This document shows, in pieces, positions 1-6,993 of a stretch of 9,265 nt of DNA. The first letter of the stretch is position 1; each line of letters opens with the position of its first letter. A model generated the notes under the pieces. That model saw nothing but the letters and a program-made list of their open reading frames with translations, was not told the origin of the DNA and did not search any database. The position numbers and the translations under genes are program-made. The stretch spans positions 1-9,265 of the forward strand of contig JAKLQB010000320.1 in the NCBI GenBank assembly GCA_022013615.1, in the 5' to 3' direction. Origin of the DNA: Desulfobacterales bacterium. GTDB taxonomy: Bacteria; Desulfobacterota; DSM-4660; Desulfatiglandales; Desulfatiglandaceae.

Positions 1-16
1 AAAAGATTCATATTTC

Positions 17-45
17 AATTCCTGAATTCCTGAATTCCTGAATTC
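17..45. repeat. 8-bp tandem repeat AATTCCTG, about 3.6 copies
   Basis: The unit AATTCCTG occurs at 17-24, 25-32 and 33-40, followed by a partial AATTC. All full copies are identical. It lies in non-coding DNA upstream of the riboswitch promoter. No function is apparent; it resembles the short-unit repeats in other gaps of this window. Confidence 0.85.
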
Positions 46-97
46 TACGAGTGTCCAATTTTCATGCAAACTATACAAAAACAAACGAGAACAACTA

Positions 98-123
98 CTT
101 AACCACTCAACTTCTTAACCACT
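98..123. repeat. 10-bp direct repeat CTTAACCACT, two copies 16 bp apart
   Basis: CTTAACCACT is found at 98-107 and again at 114-123, with a near-copy (ACTTAAC) continuing to about 127. It ends about 30 bp before the -35 box of the acyltransferase promoter. It could be a protein-binding site or simply another low-complexity extragenic repeat. Confidence 0.55.
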
Positions 124-152
124 TAACGAGGTCTGAATTTATGAGAAAGTAT

Positions 153-181
153 TTGACAAACTGATTGGTTTTCTTTAAAAT
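153..181 (+). promoter_or_regulatory. Sigma-70-like promoter of the riboswitch/acyltransferase transcript
   Basis: A perfect -35 box TTGACA (153-158) is followed by a 17-bp spacer and a TAAAAT -10 box (176-181). Transcription would start near 187-189, about 18 nt before the conserved core of the riboswitch. The position fits a leader whose first structured element is the aptamer. Confidence 0.75.
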
Positions 182-187
182 TAGCGG

Positions 188-290
188 TATTATTGAGAAA
201 ACGAAAGAGCAAAATCGCTGAAAGGCGATGACGCAAAGCTACGGGTCTACAGCCGGAAGGCCATGATCGCCGGGTTACCGACGGTTGGTT
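188..290 (+). ncRNA. GEMM-I cyclic dinucleotide riboswitch, probable cGAMP-type (GEMM-Ib)
   Basis: The conserved GEMM-I core is present: GCAAA (209-213), a stem 214-219/224-229 (ATCGCT with GGCGAT) closed by a GAAA tetraloop (220-223), the hallmark GACGCAAAGC (230-239), then the CGGGTCTA segment, a P2/P3 region and the 3' GGGTTACCGA (272-281). Aligned by eye to the Vibrio Vc2 aptamer, the intercalating A47 is A235 and A18 is A206. The ligand-contacting G20 is A208. GEMM-I RNAs with A at this position in Geobacter sense 3',3'-cGAMP, whereas G20 is the usual c-di-GMP form. The class is clear from sequence; the ligand is inferred. The outer boundaries, including the P1 closing stem, are approximate. 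Confidence 0.88.
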
Positions 291-296
291 TGAAAG

Positions 297-333
297 ACGT
301 CTTTGGGTGAGGGTGCTCAAAGACGTTTCTGTT
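297..333 (+). terminator. Putative expression-platform terminator hairpin after the riboswitch
   Basis: ACGTCTTTGGG (297-307) pairs with CTCAAAGACGT (316-326): 11 pairs, one of them a G-T wobble, around an 8-nt loop. A U-rich tail TTTCTGTT follows. The hairpin starts about 16 nt after the aptamer's 3' conserved strand and precedes the coding region, as expected for a transcriptional switch. A competing palindrome, AAAGACGTCTTT (293-304), shares the 5' arm and may be part of the alternative fold. The U tract is interrupted, so termination strength is uncertain. Confidence 0.6.
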
Positions 334-382
334 AAGGGGATTGGAAATCCAGGAATTGGAGAGATTAAAGACAGAAACTTTC

Positions 383-1414
383 ATGACCATGGAAAACAAA
401 AAGATTACACTGCTTTTTCCTGGACAAGGTTCACAGTATGTGGGCATGGGAAAAGAATTTCATGCAAAATTCAAAATCGTTCGGGACATATATGATCAAG
501 CAGATAACGTTCTGGGGTATAAGCTTTCTGAACAGTGTTTTAAGAAGCCCGGGTTCGGGAAAAAGATTATGCACAGGACTGTCCTGGACAAAACGATCTT
601 TACACAACCTGCTGTGCTGACCACGAGCTATGCATGCTATAAAGTGCTTGAACAGAGATGTAAGGAACTTAATATTGATTTAAACGTTTCCCTGTTAGCA
701 GGGCACAGTTTGGGTGAATATACCGCACTACTGGTCTCCGGAGTGATGGATTTTGAAAGTTGTTTAAAGCTGGTTTCAAAAAGAGCACTTTATATGACAG
801 AAGTGGGCAGAGGTTACCCAGGTGCCGGGCTTATGGCGATCGTAGATAAGAAAAGAAACTTAAATTACAAGAGGATATGTAACCTATGCAAGGATTTTGA
901 ACTATATATTACATTGAACAATACTAAGAAACAGATTGTTGTTGGGGGAGCCAAAAGAAAATTGGCGGAGCTATCCAAACAATTAAAACAAGAAGGCAAG
1001 TTGGCAACAATTTTGAAAGTGGAGGGTCCCTTTCATACCCCCATTATGAGGCCGGCGGCAGAAAAGCTTAAAAAAGAATTAGAAAAAAACCGGCTTTCTA
1101 TCGGTTCAAAACCGGTCATAGCAAATGTATCCAATGATGCTATTGTTGACCCGAATCATATCAAACAAGAGCTTTACGAACAGATTTTTATGATTGTTAA
1201 TTGGAGAGGTTCCGTTGAAAAGATGATTGGTAATGGCGAGGGCTTGTTCATAGAAGTCGGGCCAAAGAAAGTACTAAGTAATATGATTAAAGATATTGAT
1301 CCATCCATACCGTGTTTGAATGTTGAAGATATGGAGTCTCTTGAAAAAACAGTGAATGAATTGAAACAACAAACAAAGGATTTATCTGAAGACAACTCTC
1401 AGGATGAACCCTAA
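383..1414 (+). CDS. FabD-like ACP S-malonyltransferase / stand-alone acyltransferase
   Basis: The product probably transfers malonyl (or another acyl group) from CoA to the phosphopantetheine arm of an acyl carrier protein in the cytoplasm. Counting from ATG 383 (343 aa), it shows the GQGSQ motif at 14-18, the nucleophile elbow GHSLGE with Ser109, the conserved Arg134, the catalytic His218 in GPFHTP, Gln267 and the late FIEVGP block. It is longer than typical FabD (about 310 aa) because of a polar C-terminal tail. The start is uncertain. A TTG at 341 is in frame but touches its only purine-rich tract. ATG 383 or 389 gives a normal FabD N-terminus, yet neither has a strong ribosome site. No fab or PKS gene adjoins it within the window, so fatty acid synthesis, trans-acting PKS loading or another acyl pathway all remain possible. 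It is visibly more AT-rich than uvrB and cysS. Confidence 0.85.
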   Translation: MTMENKKITLLFPGQGSQYVGMGKEFHAKFKIVRDIYDQADNVLGYKLSEQCFKKPGFGKKIMHRTVLDKTIFTQPAVLTTSYACYKVLEQRCKELNIDLNVSLLAGHSLGEYTALLVSGVMDFESCLKLVSKRALYMTEVGRGYPGAGLMAIVDKKRNLNYKRICNLCKDFELYITLNNTKKQIVVGGAKRKLAELSKQLKQEGKLATILKVEGPFHTPIMRPAAEKLKKELEKNRLSIGSKPVIANVSNDAIVDPNHIKQELYEQIFMIVNWRGSVEKMIGNGEGLFIEVGPKKVLSNMIKDIDPSIPCLNVEDMESLEKTVNELKQQTKDLSEDNSQDEP

Positions 1415-1425
1415 ATTTCTGCCCA

Positions 1426-3414
1426 TCAAGACAGCATTTCCAGCTCTTTTTTTTCAAGCGCCCTTATCCGATCCCTTAAAAGCGCCGCTTCTTCGAACTC
1501 CAAACTTCCCGCCGCCGCCTTCATCCTAACCGTGAAATCCTCGATCACCTCTTTAAGGCGCTCCGATGTCATATATTCACCTTCCTCTTCTGCTACGGCA
1601 GGGACAGTCACGTAATCAGACTCATATACAGAGCCCAGGATTTCATCTATGTTCTTTTGAATGGAAGTGGGCGTGATGTGATAGATCCTGTTATATTCAA
1701 GCTGGATCTCGCGGCGCCGGTTGCTTTCATCGGTTGCCTTTTTAATTGAATCGGTTATACGGTCCGCATAAAACACTACGGTTCCGTTGATATTCCTGGC
1801 CGCTCTGCCACACGTCTGGATAAGAGACCTCGCTGATCTGAGAAATCCCTCTTTATCAGCGTCAAGTATGGCGACAAGAGAAACCTCAGGGAGATCGAGT
1901 CCTTCCCTCAACAGATTGATGCCAATCAAAACATCGAAGACCCCTAATCGAAGATCCCGGATGATGGCCATTCTCTCAAGGGTCTTTATGTCTGAATGCA
2001 TATACCGCACGTTGACCTCCAGGTCCGAGAAATACTCCGTAAGATCCTCGGCCATTTTTTTAGTCAGGGTAGTCACAAGGACGCGTTCGTTTACGCCAAC
2101 CCGCTCTCTAATCAAACCCAGCAGGTCATCCACCTGATTTGTCGCAGGCCGAATGATAATCGTGGGATCTATTAGGCCTGTGGGTCTGACGACTTGTTCT
2201 GCTATGGCCTGGGCCTTTTGGAGCTCATAAGGGCCGGGAGTGGCTGAAACATAGATGCACTGCTTAACTTTTCTCTCAATTTCTTCGAATTTGAGTGGCC
2301 TGTTATCAAGGGCGGAGGGAAGCCGAAATCCATAGGACACAAGAGTCTCTTTCCTGGATCGATCACCCCGGTACATGCCATTCAACTGTGGAACCGTAAT
2401 ATGGCTTTCGTCTATGATGACCAAAAAATCTTTTGGAAAGTAATCGAGAAGTGTAGGGGGGTGTTCCCCGGGTGCCCTGCCGGTCAGATGCCTCGAATAG
2501 TTTTCAATTCCATGACAATAGCCTATCTCCAACATCATTTCCAGGTCAAATCGGGTCCGCTCCTCAATGCGCTGGGCCTCCAACAGTTTGTTCTGAGAAC
2601 GGAAATAGGGGATCTGTTCTTCGAGTTCCTCTTTTATTTGCCGGATTGCCCTCTCTCTGATATCCACAGTGGTTACGTAGTGGGTGGCGGGATATATTGT
2701 TATTCGGTTGAGGGGTTTTATGGCCTTACCAGTCAGGGGATCAATCTCCTGAATTTCTTCGACCACATCCCCGAAAAAACTGATGCGAACGGCCCTGTCC
2801 TCTTCATGTACAGGATAGATGTCCAGGACATCTCCCCGGACACGAAAGCGGCCCCTGTAGAAGTCAGTTTCACCCCGCTGGTACTGGATCTCAACAAGCT
2901 TCTTGACTGCATCCTCCCTTGTGAGGACGTTCTCTTTTTCAACATAAAGGAGCATATCGTGGTATGCCTCTGGCGAGCCCAAACCGTATATGCACGACAC
3001 ACTGGCCACAATGATCACATCCTCACGGTCAAGCAGGGACCTTGTGGCGGCATGCCTCATCTTGTCTATTTGCTCATTGATGCTGGCGTCCTTCTGGATG
3101 TAAGTGTCTGACTGGGGGATGTAAGCTTCGGGCTGGTAGTAATCGTAATAACTGACAAAATACTCTACTGCGTTGTTTGGGAAGAAATTTTTAAGTTCTC
3201 CATATAGCTGAGCTGCCAGTGTCTTGTTGGGCGCCATAATTAGTGTGGGTTTTTGCACCCTGTTAATGACGTGAGCCACAGTAAAGGTCTTGCCAGAGCC
3301 GGTAACACCCAGCAAAACCTGATGGGAAAGCCCCTTTATGACCCCCTCGGAAAGCGTTTTGATTGCTTCGGGCTGGTCTCCACAGGGCGTAAGATCAGTG
3401 ACGAGCTCAAACAT
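1426..3414 (-). CDS. uvrB: UvrABC excinuclease subunit B
   Basis: UvrB is the damage-verifying, helicase-like subunit of nucleotide excision repair. It is loaded by UvrA and then recruits UvrC for dual incision. At 662 aa it has normal family length. Visible features (numbered from the ATG) are Walker A GVTGSGKT near 36-43, the beta-hairpin region YDYYQPEAY near 90-98, the DESH Walker B box near 335-338, the helicase C-terminal block with [12 protein letters not shown], and a C-terminal UVR domain (about 624-657) for UvrC/UvrA contact. I chose ATG at 3412-3414; a TTG directly upstream (3415-3417) is also in frame. GGAGG lies 4 nt before the ATG, inside the end of cysS. The start overlaps the cysS stop by 8 bp, suggesting translational coupling. 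It converges on the acyltransferase gene with an 11-bp gap and no obvious terminator. Confidence 0.98.
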   Translation of the reverse strand: MFELVTDLTPCGDQPEAIKTLSEGVIKGLSHQVLLGVTGSGKTFTVAHVINRVQKPTLIMAPNKTLAAQLYGELKNFFPNNAVEYFVSYYDYYQPEAYIPQSDTYIQKDASINEQIDKMRHAATRSLLDREDVIIVASVSCIYGLGSPEAYHDMLLYVEKENVLTREDAVKKLVEIQYQRGETDFYRGRFRVRGDVLDIYPVHEEDRAVRISFFGDVVEEIQEIDPLTGKAIKPLNRITIYPATHYVTTVDIRERAIRQIKEELEEQIPYFRSQNKLLEAQRIEERTRFDLEMMLEIGYCHGIENYSRHLTGRAPGEHPPTLLDYFPKDFLVIIDESHITVPQLNGMYRGDRSRKETLVSYGFRLPSALDNRPLKFEEIERKVKQCIYVSATPGPYELQKAQAIAEQVVRPTGLIDPTIIIRPATNQVDDLLGLIRERVGVNERVLVTTLTKKMAEDLTEYFSDLEVNVRYMHSDIKTLERMAIIRDLRLGVFDVLIGINLLREGLDLPEVSLVAILDADKEGFLRSARSLIQTCGRAARNINGTVVFYADRITDSIKKATDESNRRREIQLEYNRIYHITPTSIQKNIDEILGSVYESDYVTVPAVAEEEGEYMTSERLKEVIEDFTVRMKAAAGSLEFEEAALLRDRIRALEKKELEMLS

Positions 3415-4861
3415 CAAGCCTCCAGGTGGTCCCCTGGGGCCCGTCTTCCAGGATAACCCCCAATCCTTTTAGGCGCTCGCGTATCTCATCGGACTTTGCC
3501 CAGTCCTTTGCGGCTCTTGCTTCGGTCCTGTCTTCAATCATCTTTTCGATCTCGGCGGGATCCGCATGCTTTTGAGTTCCGGCCAGTTGCCTGAAAAAGT
3601 CCTCCGGCTGTTCATGCAGAATGCCAAGGACACGAGCAGCAAGGAACAATTGATGCCGGTCGTTTTCGAGGCGACTGTGGGTTATGTCGCTTAAGGGGGC
3701 CTTGTCTGAATCCAGGAGTTTATTCATCTCCCTTACCTTCTCAAAAATCAGACCAATGGCTCCAGCCGTATTCAAGTCGTCATCCATCATGTCGACAAAC
3801 TGCTGCAGAAAGGGGTCACTCTGGTCTCCCGACAGAAACCCCCAGGATCCGGTTTCTTTCTGAATGGGAACTGCCACATCCCCAAGCCTTTGGAGTGTCC
3901 TGTAAATTCGAACAAGGCCTGATTGGAGATCAAGGACCGCTTTTTTTGAAAAATCAAGTGGACTCCTGTAATGCCTGGAGAGAAGGAAAAGTCGAAGGAC
4001 TTCGGGATGGTAGGATTTTAAGGCATCACGTATGGTCAGAAAATTCCCTAATGATTTTGACATCTTTTCCGATTCAACCGTGACAAACCCGTTATGAACC
4101 CAGTAATTCGCAAAATTACCACCAATTGCCCCTATGGACTGTGCCCGTTCATTCTCATGGTGGGGGAAAAGAAGGTCCTTGCCGCCTCCATGTATATCAA
4201 AAGTGGGGCCTAAATAGTGGTTACTCATCACAGAGCACTCTATATGCCAGCCTGGCCTTCCGGGACCCCAGGGGCTCGGCCATTGCGGCTCCCCTGGTTT
4301 TGTCCCTTTCCACAGCACAAAGTCCATGGGATGCCTCTTTTTCTCGTCCACGGCAATCCTGCTTCCCGCCTGCATATCATCGATTTTTCTCCCTGAAAGT
4401 TTGCCGTACCCCTTGAATTTTTCAATGGAGAAAAACACATCATTTCCCTCAACATACGCATATCCCCGGTTCATGAGCGCGGTGATCATATCAATCATAC
4501 CGTCAATATGCTCAGTGGCCCTGGGTTCCACATCAGCCTTCAGGACATAGACCCGGTCCATATCCTCGTAAAATGCGTCTATGAATTCCTGGGCAAGAGC
4601 GCTGGTATCCTTTCCAAGTTTGTTCGCTCGCTCAATAATCTTGTCATCCACGTCCGTGAAGTTACGCACATAGGTAACATCGAACCCCTTTGCCCTGAGA
4701 TATCTCACCAGGACATCGAATACGATGGCTGACCTGGCATGGCCGATGTGGCATAGATCATAGACGGTCACTCCACACACATAGATGCCGACCTTACCTT
4801 CTTGCAGGGGATGAAATGTCTCTTTCTTTTTATTCGCCGTATTATATAATCTGAGTGTCAT
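3407..4861 (-). CDS. cysS: Cysteinyl-tRNA synthetase
   Basis: This class I aminoacyl-tRNA synthetase charges tRNA-Cys with cysteine in the cytoplasm. The 484-aa product carries HIGH at 38-41 and KMSKS at 266-270. The zinc ligands that make the enzyme cysteine-specific are also there: Cys29, Cys209 (WHIECS), His234 and Glu238 (HHENE). These positions match the E. coli enzyme closely. The C-terminal part carries the helical anticodon-binding region and ends within the uvrB start. ATG 4861 is preceded by AAGGAG at a good distance. Gene order (cysS then uvrB, 8-bp overlap) indicates co-transcription. In many bacteria cysS follows ispF; here ispF is about 1.3 kb upstream on the same strand, separated by repeats and an opposite-strand gene. 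Confidence 0.98.
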   Translation of the reverse strand: MTLRLYNTANKKKETFHPLQEGKVGIYVCGVTVYDLCHIGHARSAIVFDVLVRYLRAKGFDVTYVRNFTDVDDKIIERANKLGKDTSALAQEFIDAFYEDMDRVYVLKADVEPRATEHIDGMIDMITALMNRGYAYVEGNDVFFSIEKFKGYGKLSGRKIDDMQAGSRIAVDEKKRHPMDFVLWKGTKPGEPQWPSPWGPGRPGWHIECSVMSNHYLGPTFDIHGGGKDLLFPHHENERAQSIGAIGGNFANYWVHNGFVTVESEKMSKSLGNFLTIRDALKSYHPEVLRLFLLSRHYRSPLDFSKKAVLDLQSGLVRIYRTLQRLGDVAVPIQKETGSWGFLSGDQSDPFLQQFVDMMDDDLNTAGAIGLIFEKVREMNKLLDSDKAPLSDITHSRLENDRHQLFLAARVLGILHEQPEDFFRQLAGTQKHADPAEIEKMIEDRTEARAAKDWAKSDEIRERLKGLGVILEDGPQGTTWRLDV

Positions 4862-4884
4862 ACACTTCTCCTTCTAGGTGTCTT

Positions 4885-4914
4885 TATATGCTAAGATCTT
4901 AAAATTTATGTCAA
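4885..4914 (-). promoter_or_regulatory. Probable cysS-uvrB promoter
   Basis: On the minus strand TTGACA (4914-4909) is followed by an AT-rich stretch. Possible -10 boxes are CATATA at 18-bp spacing (4890-4885) or TAGCAT at 15-bp spacing (4893-4888). The -35 is perfect but the -10 is not, so the exact start is uncertain. An AAGGAG ribosome site precedes the cysS ATG. Confidence 0.5.
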
Positions 4915-4951
4915 GTTTTCTAAAATACATAACTCCAGATAGTTAACCCGT

Positions 4952-5094
4952 GATGCTGGATGCTGGTCTCTGGATACTTGTTGTAGCAAAGCGGAAATCC
5001 CGTCTTTAGCGGGAATGGAATAAGAAATGTTTTTTCTTTATCCCCGCTAAAGACGGGATCTTCGACCAGCATCGAGCATCCAGCAACCAGCATC
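4952..5094. repeat. Long imperfect hairpin element (nested inverted repeats)
   Basis: The outer arms are GATGCTGGATGCTGGTC (4952-4968) and its near-complement at 5064-5080 (16 of 17 matching), with an extra CAGCATC-type copy out to 5094. The inner arms are ATCCCGTCTTTAGCGGG (4997-5013) and its exact complement at 5043-5059. The loop between them is itself partly self-complementary (GGAATAAGAAA against TTTCTTTATCC). The element could fold into one long cruciform or RNA stem. It has no reading frame and resembles a non-autonomous extragenic element. Confidence 0.8.
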
Positions 5095-5222
5095 TCTATG
5101 CTTTAAGCAGTATATTTGATAAATGCACACAAACTCGTCGGTTTGAGGCGGAGCTTCGCTAGTAGACGTTATAGAATTTCTAATACCCTAAACCAATATC
5201 TCAATTGAGTCAAAAAGATTTA

Positions 5223-5330
5223 AAATCCCCTCTATCTCCCCTTTGCAAAAGGGGAGGACTTATGCTTCCCCCTTTAATAAAGAGGGTCTCAATATTTCCC
5301 CCCTTTGAAAAGGGGGGTTAGGGGGGATTT
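5223..5330. repeat. C-rich palindromic extragenic repeat cluster
   Basis: There are three consecutive hairpins. The first is CTCCCCTTT/AAAGGGGAG (5236-5256, perfect 9-bp stem). The second is a weaker CCCCCTTTAATAAAGAGGG (5268-5286). The third is CCCCCCTTT/AAAGGGGGG (5298-5317, perfect 9-bp stem). AAATCCCC at the left and GGGGGATTT at the right make the whole 108 bp an imperfect inverted repeat. Similar CCCCTTT-AAAGGGG repeats are, from memory, common in Desulfobacterota and other environmental genomes. They could act as bidirectional transcription-ending structures, but there is no U-tract proof. Confidence 0.75.
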
Positions 5331-5379
5331 CGAAATCAAAAGCATTAGATGTAAATTTTACTTAGCGCTGAGGTCTGTA

Positions 5380-5663
5380 CTACCCCTATTGAGCGATGCT
5401 CAATAATGTGGTATTAACTCAATTGAACCAAACTCAATTGAGGTGGTACTTGGTATCCGGTACTGGGTACTGGTTTAGAGGAATATTTTTCATTTTTATA
5501 TCTTTATAAGGAAAGTAATATAAGATAAGACGTAAAACACCTTAAAACCAATACCAGATATTTGCCCCCTTATATTCGAAGACGATTTAACCGGGAACCA
5601 ATACCCAATACCCAATACCCAATACCCAATACCACCTAATTGAGCATCACTCAATTAGGGTAG
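5380..5663. repeat. MITE-like element with 26-bp terminal inverted repeats and CCCAATA heptamers
   Basis: The left end (5380-5405) and the right end (5638-5663) are inverted copies matching at 22 of 26 positions, each containing TTGAG-NGATGCTCAAT-type palindromes. Just inside, the left arm CTCAATTGAGGTGGTA onward (5433-5475) is the degenerate complement of the right arm 5591-5643. The right arm holds four exact CCCAATA units (5604-5631). The AT-rich centre has no gene. The element ends about 10 bp before the ribosome site of the TPR gene. No target-site duplication was established. Confidence 0.7.
5597..5636. repeat. Heptamer tandem repeat CCCAATA, four exact copies plus a partial
   Basis: CCAATA at 5598-5603 is followed by four perfect CCCAATA units at 5604-5631, then CCACC. 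The opposite arm of the host element (about 5441-5474) carries diverged complementary units such as GGTACTGGGTACTGG. One arm is therefore homogeneous and the other degenerate, which suggests recent slippage expansion in this arm only. Confidence 0.85.
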
Positions 5664-5688
5664 TAAGCAGGGAAAGGAGTAAAGGACT

Positions 5689-6198
5689 ATGAACAGGAAG
5701 ACCACATTATCTGTAATTCTTTTAATTTTTTTGATGTTCGCGGGCCAGGCCCTGGCAGATGGAAATCTGGAATCTGCTCAAAAATATTTTGATGCCGGGG
5801 AATATAAGAACTCTGTTGGTCTTTTGAAAGAAGTTACCAGGGAAGAGCCGTCAAATACAAAGGCATGGATTCTCTTGGGAAATAGTTATACGGGGTTAGA
5901 AAAAAACAAAAATGCAATTAAGGCCTATGAACAAGCGCTTCGAATTGATTCTGAGAATGAAGAAGCCCTCTTTGGTTTGGGGATTAATTACAGCAGAATG
6001 CGTAGTCATTCAAATGCAATTGAAGCCTATAAGAAAGTTATTGAGATTAATCCCAAGCATGCACAGGCGCATTTTGAGCTGGGTGTAAGCTATGATCGTA
6101 CCAATCACCTCAGCTATGCGTTTGAACAGTACAAGATCCTTAAAACTCTTGATGAGCGCCTTGCAGATAAATTGTACCATATTATTTTGGGCAGTTAG
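5689..6198 (+). CDS. Small secreted TPR-repeat protein
   Basis: This is a 169-aa protein of unknown specific function. Residues 1-23 form a signal peptide: a basic MNRK start, a hydrophobic core, and an A-L-A site cleaved before Asp24. The mature part is nearly all tetratricopeptide repeats, at about 24-56, 57-90, 91-124 and a diverged one at 125-158. Family-typical W/L-G-Y-A-P positions are seen, for example in the blocks around AWILLGNSY and AHFELGVSY. It is probably a periplasmic protein-protein interaction module. ATG 5689 is preceded by AAAGGAG with 9-nt spacing. It is transcribed against its neighbours, converges with ispF (7-bp gap) and is preceded by repeat elements. It is more AT-rich than cysS and uvrB, so a later insertion between ispF and cysS is plausible. 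Confidence 0.85.
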   Translation: MNRKTTLSVILLIFLMFAGQALADGNLESAQKYFDAGEYKNSVGLLKEVTREEPSNTKAWILLGNSYTGLEKNKNAIKAYEQALRIDSENEEALFGLGINYSRMRSHSNAIEAYKKVIEINPKHAQAHFELGVSYDRTNHLSYAFEQYKILKTLDERLADKLYHIILGS

Positions 6199-6205
6199 TT
6201 AGTGC

Positions 6206-6688
6206 CTATCCGTAAATGGCCCTTAGGCTGACAACGGCAAAGGCCTCTATACCCTCACCTCGACCACAAAAGCCCATTCGCTCGGTGGTAGTTGCCTTTA
6301 TGTTGACTTGGCTGGCAGTTGCCTCAAGGGTCTGAGCTACCCTATCGCGCATCGAAGTAAGATAGGAAGCCATTTTAGGACTTTCCGCAACTATGGTTGC
6401 GTCGAGATTATTGAGCCTGTATCCATCCCGTTTTACCCATTTAGCCACGGTTTTCAGCATTGATAGGCTGGCTGCCCCTTTATAGGCAGGGTCAGTATCT
6501 GGAAAATGCTGCCCGATATCCCCCATTCCAAGGGCGCCGATCACAGCATCAATTATGGCATGTGCCAGGACGTCTGCATCAGAATGTCCCTCCAGGCCAA
6601 GGTGATGAGGAATCTCTATACCCCCAAGAATCAATAGGCGGCCTTCAACAAGACGATGCGCATCATATCCGAAACCGATCCGAAACAA
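6206..6688 (-). CDS. ispF: 2-C-methyl-D-erythritol 2,4-cyclodiphosphate synthase
   Basis: IspF converts CDP-methylerythritol 2-phosphate into MEcPP, releasing CMP, in the non-mevalonate isoprenoid pathway; the enzyme is a cytoplasmic trimer. The 160-aa product is full length. The metal ligands Asp9 and His11 (GYDAHR) and His43 are present, as are the HSDAD loop (35-39), the ATTTE segment (132-136) and the closing GFCGRGEGIEA motif. The start is a TTG at 6686-6688: no ATG lies in frame upstream before a stop, the N-terminus fits the family, and AAAGGA sits 6 nt upstream. It follows the FmdB-like gene by 42 bp and is probably co-transcribed with it. Confidence 0.96.
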   Translation of the reverse strand: MFRIGFGYDAHRLVEGRLLILGGIEIPHHLGLEGHSDADVLAHAIIDAVIGALGMGDIGQHFPDTDPAYKGAASLSMLKTVAKWVKRDGYRLNNLDATIVAESPKMASYLTSMRDRVAQTLEATASQVNIKATTTERMGFCGRGEGIEAFAVVSLRAIYG

Positions 6689-6704
6689 ATCTATTCCTTT
6701 CTTG

Positions 6705-6722
6705 ACAGGATTAACAGGATTT
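6705..6722. repeat. 9-bp direct repeat ACAGGATTW, two copies
   Basis: ACAGGATTA (6705-6713) is followed directly by ACAGGATTT (6714-6722), between the FmdB-like stop and the ispF ribosome site. Similar TTGACAGGATTAACAGGAT strings are, from memory, widespread extragenic repeats. No role is evident. Confidence 0.6.
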
Positions 6723-6730
6723 AGGTGCTT

Positions 6731-6949
6731 TCAATGACAACTGCTGCAATTTGTGCTTGAGCAGGAAGAGCAATTAGATGAGCCAGAAGAAGGTGTGAAA
6801 CTTCCGCTGCTCTTAAAGCCACAGGCTGACATGAGACGTTCCAATTTGTCCCGGTTACAATGGGGACAGGACACTTTGTCGTCACCGCCAAAAATGAGGG
6901 CCTCAAATTCCTCGTTGCAGTTTAAACATCTATATTCATAAATGGGCAT
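6731..6949 (-). CDS. FmdB-family zinc ribbon protein
   Basis: This is a 72-aa protein beginning MPIYEYRC, the family hallmark. Two CxxC pairs, Cys8/Cys11 and Cys28/Cys31, form the presumed single zinc ribbon. After Cys43 the chain becomes a Ser/Gly-rich tail with two more pairs, C60-S-S-C63 and C68-S-S-C71. FmdB was first described as a putative regulator of formamidase genes, but most family members have no proven function. DNA, RNA or metal binding is possible. ATG 6949 is preceded by GGAGAG, somewhat far (about 9-10 nt). It is the first gene of a probable FmdB-ispF unit. Confidence 0.9.
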   Translation of the reverse strand: MPIYEYRCLNCNEEFEALIFGGDDKVSCPHCNRDKLERLMSACGFKSSGSFTPSSGSSNCSSCSSTNCSSCH

Positions 6950-6966
6950 ATATTTTACTCTCCATC

Positions 6967-6972
6967 ATTATA
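6967..6972 (-). promoter_or_regulatory. Possible -10 box for the FmdB-ispF unit
   Basis: A perfect TATAAT on the minus strand lies 18 bp upstream of the FmdB-like start codon. No good TTGACA is found at 16-18 bp; the best is a poor GATACA-like sequence. It would give a very short leader carrying the GGAGAG ribosome site. Confidence 0.35.
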
Positions 6973-6993
6973 GTCTTATAGCCTTTTTGTGTA

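Larger units (their letters stand above)
4862..5688. other. Gene-free, repeat-rich gap between cysS and the TPR gene
   Basis: These 827 bp have no credible coding frame. They hold the cysS promoter, a 143-bp hairpin element (4952-5094), a C-rich palindrome cluster (5223-5330) and a 284-bp inverted-repeat element (5380-5663), each listed separately. The stretch 5101-5222 has no recognisable feature apart from the palindrome CTCAATTGAG at 5200-5209, which recurs inside the last element. The density of unrelated palindromes suggests repeated insertion of non-autonomous elements. Confidence 0.7.

Noticed and set aside
123..320. 65-aa minus-strand open frame across the leader region
   Set aside because: It lies entirely antisense to the promoter and riboswitch; its apparent protein is a by-product of the conserved RNA sequence.
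247..447. 66-aa minus-strand open frame over the end of the riboswitch and the start of the acyltransferase
   Set aside because: It is antisense to a structured RNA and a clear gene, with no ribosome site or recognisable protein family.
2401..3111. Long (236-aa) plus-strand open frame inside uvrB
   Set aside because: It is antisense to the conserved UvrB coding sequence and shows no domain; long shadows are expected there.
5598..5636. CCCAATA array considered as CRISPR
   Set aside because: The units are 7 bp and contiguous, with no spacers and no cas genes.
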